Origin: Euryarchaeota archaeon Ods04
GTDB lineage: Archaea > Halobacteriota > Halobacteria > Halobacteriales > Halorutilaceae
Direction of reading: 5' to 3'
Length of the DNA: 5,425 nt
NCBI GenBank assembly: GCA_028751055.1
Contig: JAQZDD010000093.1
Coordinates: forward strand, 1 to 5,425
The notes under the pieces were generated by a model, which saw only the letters and a list, made by a program, of their open reading frames with translations, was not told where the DNA came from and did no database searches. Both the position numbers and the translations under genes were made by a program. Positions 1-5,390 of the stretch are shown here, one piece after another. Each line of letters begins with the position of its first letter. The first letter of the stretch is position 1.

Positions 1-1298
1 CTGAAGTCGGGACGTGTGATACGTTGCGCGACGATGAAGTCACGGTCGTTAGCGAACCTCTGAAGGGTGTCGTCGGTCGCCTGTATCAGGAGCGTGTCGC
101 CTCCACGCAGACCTCTCTTGTCCATCCGGGCGTGTATAACCTTCTCACCCCTCCGTATCGCAAGCACGGTCGCGTCGTATCTGTCCCTGAAACGGATTCC
201 TTCGAGCGTCTTTCCGATTATAGACGCCTCAGGCGAAACGACGACCTCCACAAGGCTCTGCTCCGTCTCGGCTTCCACGTCGCCCTCCTCAACATCAAGC
301 GTCTCGTCGGTGACTTCGGCGTCGGGCGCTAAGTCAAGCCCCTCGGCGTCCACGAGGTCAAGAAGCCTCTCACGTCCCGTACGCAGAACGAGTATGTCGT
401 CGGGACGTATCTCCTTGCGCGCAAGGGGTTCGGAGAAGGCTTCCTTGTTACGTACCAACTGCACAAGGTCGGTGTCCGAACCTTCGTCAGGGTCGAGTTC
501 TTTGAGGGCTTCCTCGACAGTCATACCAACGAGAGCAGAGTCGTCGCGCACCACGACCTCCGTCAGGTACTCGGTCATCCCGAACTCGTCGACTAGCTGG
601 TCCGTAACCTTGATGCGTTCGGGAACGAGGTACCAGCCGACCGTGACGAGGTAGACGACGCCCGTCACAAGGACGACGACGCCTAACTGGGTGAACTCGA
701 ACATAGAGAACGGACGGTCGATGAGGCGCGCGGAAACGTCCGAGGCGAGTATGTTGGTCGACGTGCCGATGAGCGTCAGCATGCCGCCGAGCATCGCCAC
801 GAACGAGATGGGCATAAGAAGCTTCGAGGGCGAGATGCCAGTACGGTCGGAGATACGGCTCACCATCGGTATCATGATGGCGACGACAGGCGTGTTGTTG
901 ATGAAGCCAGCAGTCCCGCCCGAAAGCCCCAAGACGGCGAGAAGCTGTCTGAAAGGGCTGTCGCCGAACGAGTCGGCGATACGTTCGCCTATGAGGTTTA
1001 TGAGACCGGACTGCCGTATACCCTCGCTGAGTATGAACATGGCGAGAACCGTGATGGTCGCCGAACTCGAGAAGCCGCCTATGCCCGTCACTGCGTCCAC
1101 CTGTGTCAGAGGCTCCAAGACGATGAGCGTGAAAAGGACGCCTATTGCGACGACATCGATGGGAACGGGTTCCGTGACGAAAAGGACGAGAGCGACTGCG
1201 ATTATGACGAAGATAACAACGATTTCGAGCGTAAGAGGGGGTATCTCGCCTCGGGTTGCGGCTTCGACTCCGGCTTGTGCTTGAACCTGCGCCTGCAT
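1..1298 (-). CDS. SLC13/DASS-family permease with two RCK_C (TrkA-C) domains, 3' end truncated by window edge
   Basis: This is a partial gene on the minus strand. From the ATG at 1298 the frame stays open for 432 codons and leaves the window without a stop. Residues 22-40, 44-61, 74-94, 116-146, 158-184 and 203-222 are hydrophobic and look like the N-terminal membrane half of a divalent-anion:Na+ symporter. This half holds FINNTPVVAIMIPMV (132-146), which resembles the SNT-type substrate/Na+ loop, and IGTSTNIL (177-184). Two soluble RCK_C-like domains follow, at about 235-318 (ending in DDILVLRTG) and about 345-425 (with EASIIGKTLEGI and GGDTLLIQAT), joined by an acidic linker. In the family, such paired domains sit between the two membrane halves, so the second half should lie beyond the left edge. 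Substrate (sulfate, dicarboxylate or other) cannot be read from this fragment. An in-frame ATG at 1316 would add MLLRVL, but it lies upstream of the transcription start expected from the TATA-like box at 1329-1336, so 1298 is preferred. The family call is firm; the substrate is unknown. Confidence 0.88.
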   Translation of the reverse strand, partial: MQAQVQAQAGVEAATRGEIPPLTLEIVVIFVIIAVALVLFVTEPVPIDVVAIGVLFTLIVLEPLTQVDAVTGIGGFSSSATITVLAMFILSEGIRQSGLINLIGERIADSFGDSPFRQLLAVLGLSGGTAGFINNTPVVAIMIPMVSRISDRTGISPSKLLMPISFVAMLGGMLTLIGTSTNILASDVSARLIDRPFSMFEFTQLGVVVLVTGVVYLVTVGWYLVPERIKVTDQLVDEFGMTEYLTEVVVRDDSALVGMTVEEALKELDPDEGSDTDLVQLVRNKEAFSEPLARKEIRPDDILVLRTGRERLLDLVDAEGLDLAPDAEVTDETLDVEEGDVEAETEQSLVEVVVSPEASIIGKTLEGIRFRDRYDATVLAIRRGEKVIHARMDKRGLRGGDTLLIQATDDTLQRFANDRDFIVAQRITRPDF

Positions 1299-1328
1299 CA
1301 GAACCCGGAGGAGCATAAGACAAGGTGC

Positions 1329-1336
1329 ATTTATAA
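1329..1336 (-). promoter_or_regulatory. TATA-like box for the SLC13-type permease
   Basis: Read on the minus strand, the sequence is TTATAAAT. With usual archaeal spacing, transcription would start near 1305-1308. That gives a 5' leader of only about 7-10 nt before the ATG at 1298. No Shine-Dalgarno-like sequence precedes that ATG, which fits a nearly leaderless haloarchaeal mRNA. This is inferred from sequence only. Confidence 0.5.
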
Positions 1337-1393
1337 CAACATCAAGCCTTCGGAGCCTGAAACCGGCTTGTCATCCGTATGTCTGACGTAACG

Positions 1394-1399
1394 TTATAT
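1394..1399 (+). promoter_or_regulatory. Upstream TATA-like box for ftsZ1
   Basis: TTATAT lies within the heptamer CGTTATA at 1392-1398. Normal spacing predicts transcription starting around 1422-1425. The transcript would then have a leader of about 20 nt that contains the ribosome binding site at 1431-1438. The same heptamer recurs at 1409-1415, a second possible promoter element for the same gene. Confidence 0.45.
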
Positions 1400-1408
1400 G
1401 GGCGGTTT

Positions 1409-1415
1409 CGTTATA
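1409..1415 (+). promoter_or_regulatory. Second TATA-like element (repeat of CGTTATA) before ftsZ1
   Basis: This is an exact repeat of the heptamer at 1392-1398, offset by 17 nt. If used as a TATA box, transcription would start near 1438-1441. That would remove the Shine-Dalgarno-like sequence and give an almost leaderless mRNA. It may be a second promoter or simply AT-rich promoter DNA. Confidence 0.3.
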
Positions 1416-1430
1416 GACTTCATAGACTCC

Positions 1431-1438
1431 GGAGAGGT
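1431..1438 (+). promoter_or_regulatory. Shine-Dalgarno-like site deciding the ftsZ1 start
   Basis: GGAGAGGT lies 6 nt before the ATG at 1445 and resembles the anti-16S sequence. It supports 1445 over the in-frame ATG at 1379, which has no such site and lies upstream of both TATA-like boxes. Confidence 0.6.
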
Positions 1439-1444
1439 AATACT

Positions 1445-2710
1445 ATGGACAAGATTGTTCAAGACGCCCTTGAAGAGGCGGAGAACGACGCGGGAAGAAA
1501 CATCGAAGGTAGCGGTGCCTCGGCAGGACGTAACACGACGAGGACAGGTAAGGCAGAGAACGAAAGCCGTGGCTCCGGTCGCACCGGTCACACGACCGAG
1601 AAGCCGACGGGCGACTCCACGGAGTCCCCCGAAGAAAGCGACGATGAGGAGGAAGAGATAGACGCGCGCACAACCGACGAGGAACTCGAAGCCGTACTCG
1701 AAGACCTACAGACGACCATAACGGTCTTCGGCTGCGGCGGAGGCGGCTGTAACACCATCAACAGGATGTTCCACGAGGGAATCGAGGGCGCGCGCACCGT
1801 CGCCACCAACACCGACGTGCAGCATCTCGTCGACATAGAGGCGGACGAGAAGATTCTCATCGGTGAGAAGAAGACGGGCGGACGCGGCGCGGGTTCCGTC
1901 CCGCAGGTCGGCGAGGAAGCCGCGATAGAGTCGCAGGACGCCATAAAGAAACAGATAGACGGCTCCGACATGGTCTTCGTGACAGCAGGTCTCGGAGGCG
2001 GCACGGGAACGGGAAGCGCGCCTGTGGTAGCACAGGCGGCACAGGACGAAGGCGCGCTCACCATCGCCATCGTCACGACGCCTTTCACAGCCGAAGGGGA
2101 GGTGCGGCGCAACAACGCCGAGGCAGGTCTCGAACGTCTCCGCGATGTCGCCGACACCGTCATCGTCGTGCCCAACGACCGTCTCGTCGACTCCGTCGGC
2201 GGTCTTCCGGTCGACCGTGCCTTCCGTGTCGCCGACGAGGTTCTGATGCGCTCGGTAAAGGGAATCACCGAACTCATAACGAAGCCCGGTCTCGTCAACC
2301 TAGACTTCGCCGACGTGCGTACGGTCATGGAGAGCGGCGGCGTCGCAATGATAGGCTTAGGCGAGAGCGAGTCGGAGAAGAAGGCGGAGGAGAGCGTCAC
2401 GAAGGCTCTGCGGTCGCCCCTTCTTGACGTGAACATTGAGGGCGCGTCGTCGGCACTCGTCAACGTCACGGGCGGCAGCGACATGACGATAGAGGAAGCG
2501 GAGGGCGTCGTCGACGACATCTACGACCGCATAGACGACGACGCACGTATCATCTGGGGTACGTCGGTCGACGAGGAACTCGAAGGCACGATGCGCACCA
2601 TGATAGTCGTCACGGGCGTCGACAGTCCGCAGATATACGGTCAGGAAGACGAGGAGACGGAGACGGAGACTGAGAAGCCGTCCGCTAAAGGCATCGACTA
2701 CGTGGAGTAG
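1445..2710 (+). CDS. ftsZ1: Cell division GTPase FtsZ1 (archaeal tubulin homologue)
   Basis: This 421-residue protein is a tubulin-family GTPase that polymerises at mid-cell. In haloarchaea, FtsZ1 is known to act with FtsZ2, and FtsZ1 mainly helps assemble and stabilise the division ring. Visible motifs: nucleotide loop [10 protein letters not shown] (95-104), NTD at 122-124, the tubulin/FtsZ signature [12 protein letters not shown] (184-195), [17 protein letters not shown] (212-228), VVPNDR (241-246) and the catalytic T7 loop [11 protein letters not shown] (285-295). The start at 1445 gives [13 protein letters not shown], the conserved N-terminal helix of haloarchaeal FtsZ1, and has a good ribosome binding site. 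The C-terminus has an acidic linker with an ETETETE run (404-410) and the conserved tip GIDYVE (416-421). Oddities: residues 15-75 are a long, polar, Gly/Ser/Thr/Glu-rich stretch that makes the protein longer than the roughly 380 residues common in the family, and two Cys (97 and 102) flank the glycine loop. secE and spt5 follow, an order common in haloarchaea. Both the family and the FtsZ1 assignment are very likely. Confidence 0.97.
   Translation: MDKIVQDALEEAENDAGRNIEGSGASAGRNTTRTGKAENESRGSGRTGHTTEKPTGDSTESPEESDDEEEEIDARTTDEELEAVLEDLQTTITVFGCGGGGCNTINRMFHEGIEGARTVATNTDVQHLVDIEADEKILIGEKKTGGRGAGSVPQVGEEAAIESQDAIKKQIDGSDMVFVTAGLGGGTGTGSAPVVAQAAQDEGALTIAIVTTPFTAEGEVRRNNAEAGLERLRDVADTVIVVPNDRLVDSVGGLPVDRAFRVADEVLMRSVKGITELITKPGLVNLDFADVRTVMESGGVAMIGLGESESEKKAEESVTKALRSPLLDVNIEGASSALVNVTGGSDMTIEEAEGVVDDIYDRIDDDARIIWGTSVDEELEGTMRTMIVVTGVDSPQIYGQEDEETETETEKPSAKGIDYVE
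2654..2671 (+). repeat. Three-copy GAGACK hexamer repeat in the ftsZ1 C-terminal linker
   Basis: GAGACG, GAGACG and GAGACT stand in tandem, in frame, and encode Glu-Thr three times. This explains the ETETETE run between the GTPase core and the conserved C-terminal tip. A slippage-prone hexamer would let the linker length vary without breaking the frame. Confidence 0.6.
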
Positions 2711-2740
2711 ACCGACACGCCGACGAGCCGTAGGGCAACA

Positions 2741-2746
2741 CTAAAG
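2741..2746 (+). promoter_or_regulatory. Possible TATA-like element for a leaderless secE transcript
   Basis: CTAAAG lies about 28 nt before the secE ATG. The ATG has no clear Shine-Dalgarno sequence, so an internal promoter giving a leaderless secE-spt5 mRNA is plausible. The match to an archaeal TATA box is weak. Read-through from ftsZ1 across the 61-nt gap is the alternative. Confidence 0.25.
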
Positions 2747-2771
2747 TTCTACCGACGTATACGCCTCTCCA

Positions 2772-2945
2772 ATGGGTAAGTACTTCAACCTAAACGTAAA
2801 CGACTATATCCGGGTGCTGAAGCTCGCCCGTACCCCGACGTGGGACGAGTTCAAGCAGGTGGCTCTGATAGCGGGTGCCGGAGTCATTCTCGTAGGCACC
2901 ATAGGCTTCCTGCTCTTCATAATCATGCGTCCTCTCCCGCCCTGA
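2772..2945 (+). CDS. secE: Preprotein translocase subunit SecE (Sec61 gamma)
   Basis: This 57-residue gene encodes the small clamp subunit of the Sec translocon, which holds the two halves of SecY together in the cytoplasmic membrane. Residues 8-26 form an amphipathic segment with the family-typical LKLARTPTWDEF (16-27). One hydrophobic membrane span follows (about 29-52), then a very short RPLPP tail. Size and layout (amphipathic helix plus single C-terminal span) match archaeal SecE/Sec61 gamma. The gene sits 61 nt after ftsZ1 and 13 nt before spt5. That is the usual archaeal secE-spt5 pairing and strengthens the call beyond what so short a sequence gives alone. The ATG at 2772 is the natural start; no ribosome binding site precedes it, so translation is probably leaderless or coupled to upstream transcription. 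Confidence 0.93.
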   Translation: MGKYFNLNVNDYIRVLKLARTPTWDEFKQVALIAGAGVILVGTIGFLLFIIMRPLPP

Positions 2946-2948
2946 GCC

Positions 2949-2955
2949 GAGGTGA
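2949..2955 (+). promoter_or_regulatory. Ribosome binding site of spt5
   Basis: GAGGTGA starts 3 nt after the secE stop codon and ends 3 nt before the spt5 ATG. This is a good Shine-Dalgarno match and supports translation of spt5 as the second gene of a secE-spt5 message. Confidence 0.65.
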
Positions 2956-2958
2956 AAG

Positions 2959-3396
2959 ATGGGAATATACGCAGTCAAGACGACGGCGAGCCAGGAAACG
3001 ACCGTAGCCGACATGCTCGCTGACCGCGACAACCCGGGCGTACTTTCGGTTCTCGTCCCGAGCGACGTCACGGCGTACGTACTCGTCGAGGCTGAGGACT
3101 CCAACGCCGTCGACCGCGCAATCGACCGTATTCCGCACGCGCATTCGATGGTCGAGGGCGAGACGAGCATGCAGGAGGTCGAGCACTTCCTGACGCCAAA
3201 GCCCTCCGTCTCGGGAGTCAACGAAGGCGACGTCGTCGAGATAATCAGCGGTCCGTTCAAGGGCGAGAAGGCACGCATAAAGAGAATCGACGAGGCGAGC
3301 GAGGAGGTGACTGTCGAACTCCACGAGTCGACGGTTCCGATTCCCGTGACGGTCAGGGGCGACCACATACGCGTTCTCGACAGCGAAGAAAGATAG
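2959..3396 (+). CDS. spt5: Transcription elongation factor Spt5 (archaeal NusG)
   Basis: This 145-residue protein is the archaeal Spt5/NusG, the universally conserved elongation factor that binds the RNA polymerase clamp with Spt4 and raises processivity. The NGN domain covers about residues 2-82: GIYAVKTTASQE at the N-terminus, the Asp/Glu-rich middle with AYVLVEAED (39-47), and HFLTPKP (76-82). A linker leads into a single KOW domain at about 86-140, with GDVVEIISGPFKGEKARI (90-107) and HIRVL near the end. Length and one-NGN, one-KOW layout are those of archaeal Spt5. Translation starts at the ATG at 2959, just behind a clear ribosome binding site and 13 nt after secE, so the two genes are very likely co-transcribed. 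Spt4 is not encoded in this window. The gene is intact and ends with TAG inside an inverted repeat. Confidence 0.96.
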   Translation: MGIYAVKTTASQETTVADMLADRDNPGVLSVLVPSDVTAYVLVEAEDSNAVDRAIDRIPHAHSMVEGETSMQEVEHFLTPKPSVSGVNEGDVVEIISGPFKGEKARIKRIDEASEEVTVELHESTVPIPVTVRGDHIRVLDSEER

Positions 3397-3414
3397 CTTC
3401 TTTTCGTATCTTTC
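3388..3414 (+). terminator. Inverted repeat over the spt5 stop with T-rich loop, possible transcript end
   Basis: GAAAGATA (3388-3395) and TATCTTTC (3407-3414) are perfect 8-bp inverted arms around an 11-nt loop, GCTTCTTTTCG, that holds a T-run. Archaeal termination mainly uses T-runs, so the T-rich segment at 3397-3413 is a plausible end for the ftsZ1-secE-spt5 message. The hairpin is AT-rich and weak, and it could be coincidental. Confidence 0.35.
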
Positions 3415-3441
3415 GGCGGCTTGCTTCGTCGGAAGTATCAG

Positions 3442-3449
3442 ATTACTTA
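3442..3449 (+). promoter_or_regulatory. Candidate TATA-like element upstream of the TctA-like gene
   Basis: ATTACTTA would place the transcription start near 3473, directly at the ATG of the two-codon ORF at 3474. A second AT-rich element, AATTAATA at 3465-3472, would start transcription near 3496 and give a leader of about 30 nt before the ATG at 3528. The sequence does not decide between them. Confidence 0.3.
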
Positions 3450-3473
3450 CCACTTTCTTTCAGGAATTAATAC

Positions 3474-3482
3474 ATGCCGTAG
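3474..3482 (+). other. ATG-CCG-TAG mini-ORF in frame with the downstream TctA-like gene
   Basis: This in-frame ATG is followed by one codon and an amber stop, after which the same frame stays open to the end of the membrane protein gene at 4820. It may be a chance start, a short upstream ORF, a point nonsense mutation or sequencing error in the true N-terminus, or recoding. TAG is the normal stop of ftsZ1, spt5 and the membrane protein itself, so recoding is the least likely. Confidence 0.4.
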
Positions 3483-3527
3483 AAGTTGGACAGAGCTATT
3501 ACTCCGACTCCCGAACCCGGTACCGGC

Positions 3528-4820
3528 ATGGGGATAGGCGCAGGTGGGTTCTTGCTCTTCTGCTTAGCCGGATTCGCCATAGGCTGCCTCAGCGGTCTCG
3601 TGCCGGGGCTGCACGTCAATAATCTCGCGTTTCTGCTCGCCGGAATCGCAGGCGCGGCTTCGGAGTTCGTTGCTCCGACGGGTATCGGACTTGTGATGGT
3701 AACCGCCGCCGTGACGCATACGTTCTTAGACGTTCTGCCGAGCATCGTGCTCGGCGTCCCCGACGAGTCGATGGCTCTCGTCGCGCTTCCGGGACACCGC
3801 ATGGTTCTCGAAGGCGAGGGACGCGAGGCGGTCGTCCTCTCGGCGGCAGGTAGCATGCTCGCCGTCGTCTTCAGCTTCTTTGTCGCCGTGCCCGTCACGC
3901 TCATGATGGTGCGCGCCTACTCGACGCTGTCGGCGTACATGCCGCTTGTGCTCGCAGGTACCGTCGTGTATCTTGTTGTGACGGAGCGCGGCGGCGAGGT
4001 CGGCACGCATGGAACTGCGACGGGACGCGACGCGCTCGCCGTGCGCGCCAAGGCTCTCGTCGTCTTGGGCGCGTCCGGACTCCTTGGCTGGTACGTCCTG
4101 CATCTTGAACCCGACGCAGGAAGCGCGGTAGTCGGCGAGCCGACGCTCCTTATGCCGCTCTTCGTCGGGCTTTTCGGCGTGCCTATACTTGCCGTCAGCG
4201 CGTTCGAGAACTCCGAGATACCCGAACAGAAGCCGCACGCACTCCGTCTTCCGCGCAGGTCGGTCTTGGTCAACGCCGTCGGCGGCGGCTTCGCGGGGAG
4301 CCTCGTCGGCTGGATACCCGGCGTCTCGCCCGCGGTTGCGACGAGCTTTGTACAGAGCCTACTCCCCGACTCCGAGGACGAACCGTCGTCGATGCGCGCC
4401 TTCGTCGTCGCCGTCTCTGGCGTCGACACCTCGAACGCGGTCTTCGCTCTTCTCGCTCTCTACTACATCGGTCTTCCGAGAAGCGGAACGATGGTCGCCC
4501 TGACACGTCTTGACGCTCGCTTCGGATTCGACGACGTGGTCGCCTACCTCGTTGGTGTCGCCTTCGTGTCGGTCGCTGCGTTCGCTGTCACCGTCGCTCT
4601 CGGAAAGCACGCCTTCGGTGCGGTGCGCCGCGCCGACTACCGCGTCCTGAGCGTCGTTATTGTCGTCATGCTCGTCGTACTGACCTTCGTCTTCTCGGGC
4701 TTCGTCGGTCTTCCGATTCTGGTTGCCTCGACCGTGGTAGGTCTGGTGCCGAACTACACGCGTGTACGGCGCGTCAACTGCATGGGCGCGCTCCTCCTGC
4801 CTCTGATACTTCTACTGTAG
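3528..4820 (+). CDS. TctA-like (COG1784-type) multi-pass membrane protein
   Basis: This 430-residue, highly hydrophobic protein matches the archaeal TctA-related family (PF01970/COG1784 type). The family is related to the large membrane subunit of tripartite tricarboxylate transporters but its substrate is unknown. It has an internal duplication: GCLSGLVPGLHVNN (19-32) in the first half pairs with GSLVGWIPGVSPAVA (257-271) in the second, and LGVPDESMALVALPGHR (75-91) pairs with IGLPRSGTMVAL (314-325). This two-repeat design is typical of the family. I estimate about ten membrane spans. The start is uncertain. ATG 3528 begins 19 residues before the first PGLHVNN repeat, as I recall for relatives. 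TTG 3486 would add 14 polar residues (MDRAITPTPEPGTG), and ATG 3474 is cut off by a TAG. None has a clear ribosome binding site. No periplasmic binding protein or small TctB-like subunit is adjacent, so it probably works alone or with distant partners. Family likely, function unknown. Confidence 0.88.
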   Translation: MGIGAGGFLLFCLAGFAIGCLSGLVPGLHVNNLAFLLAGIAGAASEFVAPTGIGLVMVTAAVTHTFLDVLPSIVLGVPDESMALVALPGHRMVLEGEGREAVVLSAAGSMLAVVFSFFVAVPVTLMMVRAYSTLSAYMPLVLAGTVVYLVVTERGGEVGTHGTATGRDALAVRAKALVVLGASGLLGWYVLHLEPDAGSAVVGEPTLLMPLFVGLFGVPILAVSAFENSEIPEQKPHALRLPRRSVLVNAVGGGFAGSLVGWIPGVSPAVATSFVQSLLPDSEDEPSSMRAFVVAVSGVDTSNAVFALLALYYIGLPRSGTMVALTRLDARFGFDDVVAYLVGVAFVSVAAFAVTVALGKHAFGAVRRADYRVLSVVIVVMLVVLTFVFSGFVGLPILVASTVVGLVPNYTRVRRVNCMGALLLPLILLL

Positions 4821-4854
4821 ACACACCTCTTCTCGGTGGCGGTAACTAACACAC

Positions 4855-4866
4855 TTATACTTATAC
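4855..4866 (+). promoter_or_regulatory. Duplicated TTATAC TATA-like box for the lipoprotein gene
   Basis: TTATAC occurs twice, back to back. The second copy is centred 25-26 nt before the ATG at 4889, the spacing expected if transcription starts on or next to the A of the ATG. No Shine-Dalgarno sequence is present (the ATG follows CTGAGAGT), so the mRNA is probably leaderless. The first copy would start 6 nt further upstream. Confidence 0.6.
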
Positions 4867-4888
4867 GCCAACACCGTAAACTGAGAGT

Positions 4889-5374
4889 ATGGAAAGACGG
4901 CAGTTCGTCAGACGTGCGGTGCTCTTCTCCGCGCCCGTAGCCGTCTTGTCGGGATGCGTAGAGGATGAGCCTGTCGACGACGAGGACGAAGACGACGAAC
5001 CGCCTGACGAAAGAGAGGTATCGCTCGCCGACACCCGGTTCGAAACCGTCCGGCGCGGCGGCGGCACGCGCGGCGACGAGGTTTCGTTCGACTTTGACGA
5101 GGAGGCACAGACTGTCACGGTAGAAGGTCTTCTCACGGGACGTAATTCGTGTTACACCGCCGAACTCGAATCCGCCGACTACGACGCTGTCGAAGATGTT
5201 TTCGCCATGAACGTCCGTCCGTTCGAAGACCGCGACGAAGACGAGATGTGTCTTCAGGTCATCACGGAGATAGAGTACCGTGTAGTCGCCGAGTTCGAGG
5301 ACGGTATTCCGGGAAGAGCCGTCGTGAGCCACAGAGGGACGGAGGTGGCGGAGGCGACACGTCCGGAAGGGTGA
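4889..5374 (+). CDS. Small acidic Tat-type lipoprotein of unknown function
   Basis: This 161-residue protein begins MERRQFVRRAVLF, a twin-arginine-like signal (RRQF at 3-6), followed by a short hydrophobic stretch and a lipobox, LSGC (20-23). Cys23 would be lipidated after cleavage and anchor the protein on the outer face of the membrane, the usual route for haloarchaeal lipoproteins. A very acidic linker (about 24-43, mostly Asp, Glu and Pro) leads to a domain of about 115 residues. That domain has two Cys: Cys88 in NSCYTAEL and Cys121 in DEMCLQVITEIEY. They could form one disulfide outside the cell. The rest looks beta-rich (VSFDFDEEAQTVTVEG at 65-80, YRVVAEFEDGIPGRAVVSHRG at 130-150). I recall similar CYTA...C...IEY proteins in other haloarchaea but know no function for them. 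The start is supported by the TATA spacing and by the signal peptide beginning at once. A further gene starts 16 nt after the stop. Confidence 0.85.
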   Translation: MERRQFVRRAVLFSAPVAVLSGCVEDEPVDDEDEDDEPPDEREVSLADTRFETVRRGGGTRGDEVSFDFDEEAQTVTVEGLLTGRNSCYTAELESADYDAVEDVFAMNVRPFEDRDEDEMCLQVITEIEYRVVAEFEDGIPGRAVVSHRGTEVAEATRPEG

Positions 5375-5390
5375 CGGACGAAAGTGGATA

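Noticed and set aside
67..1284. Plus-strand open frames at 67-654 and 691-1284
   Set aside because: They lie antisense to the permease and are Ser/Arg/Thr-rich with no recognisable motif, as expected for shadows of a real gene on the other strand.
487..1323. Long minus-strand open frame, one frame away from the permease, rich in Arg and His
   Set aside because: Composition (Arg/His/Ser-rich, few hydrophobic runs) is typical of an out-of-frame reading of a GC-rich gene. The permease frame in the same DNA has clear membrane spans and family motifs.
1379..1444. 22-residue N-terminal extension of FtsZ1 from the ATG at 1379
   Set aside because: It would precede the conserved MDKIVQDA start, has no ribosome binding site and lies upstream of the predicted transcription starts.
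1588..2520. 310-codon minus-strand open frame inside ftsZ1
   Set aside because: It is fully antisense to a firmly identified gene, with Ser-rich low-complexity composition caused by the complement of Glu/Asp-rich codons.
2790..3453. Minus-strand open frames over secE and spt5
   Set aside because: They are antisense to two well-recognised genes, with no motif and no promoter or ribosome binding site that I could support.
3474..3482. Pyrrolysine (TAG) recoding at the start of the TctA-like gene
   Set aside because: TAG is the ordinary stop of ftsZ1, spt5 and the TctA-like gene, there is no visible downstream element, and a TAG as third codon of a non-methylamine gene is poor evidence. It is kept only as an oddity.
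3726..4610. Several antisense and alternate-frame ORFs in the TctA-like gene
   Set aside because: Their Arg/Ser/His-rich composition, lack of motifs and full overlap with a gene showing a clear internal repeat mark them as shadows.
4754..5332. 192-codon minus-strand open frame across the lipoprotein gene and its promoter
   Set aside because: It covers a well-placed promoter and a gene with a signal peptide and lipobox, and its sequence shows no family features.
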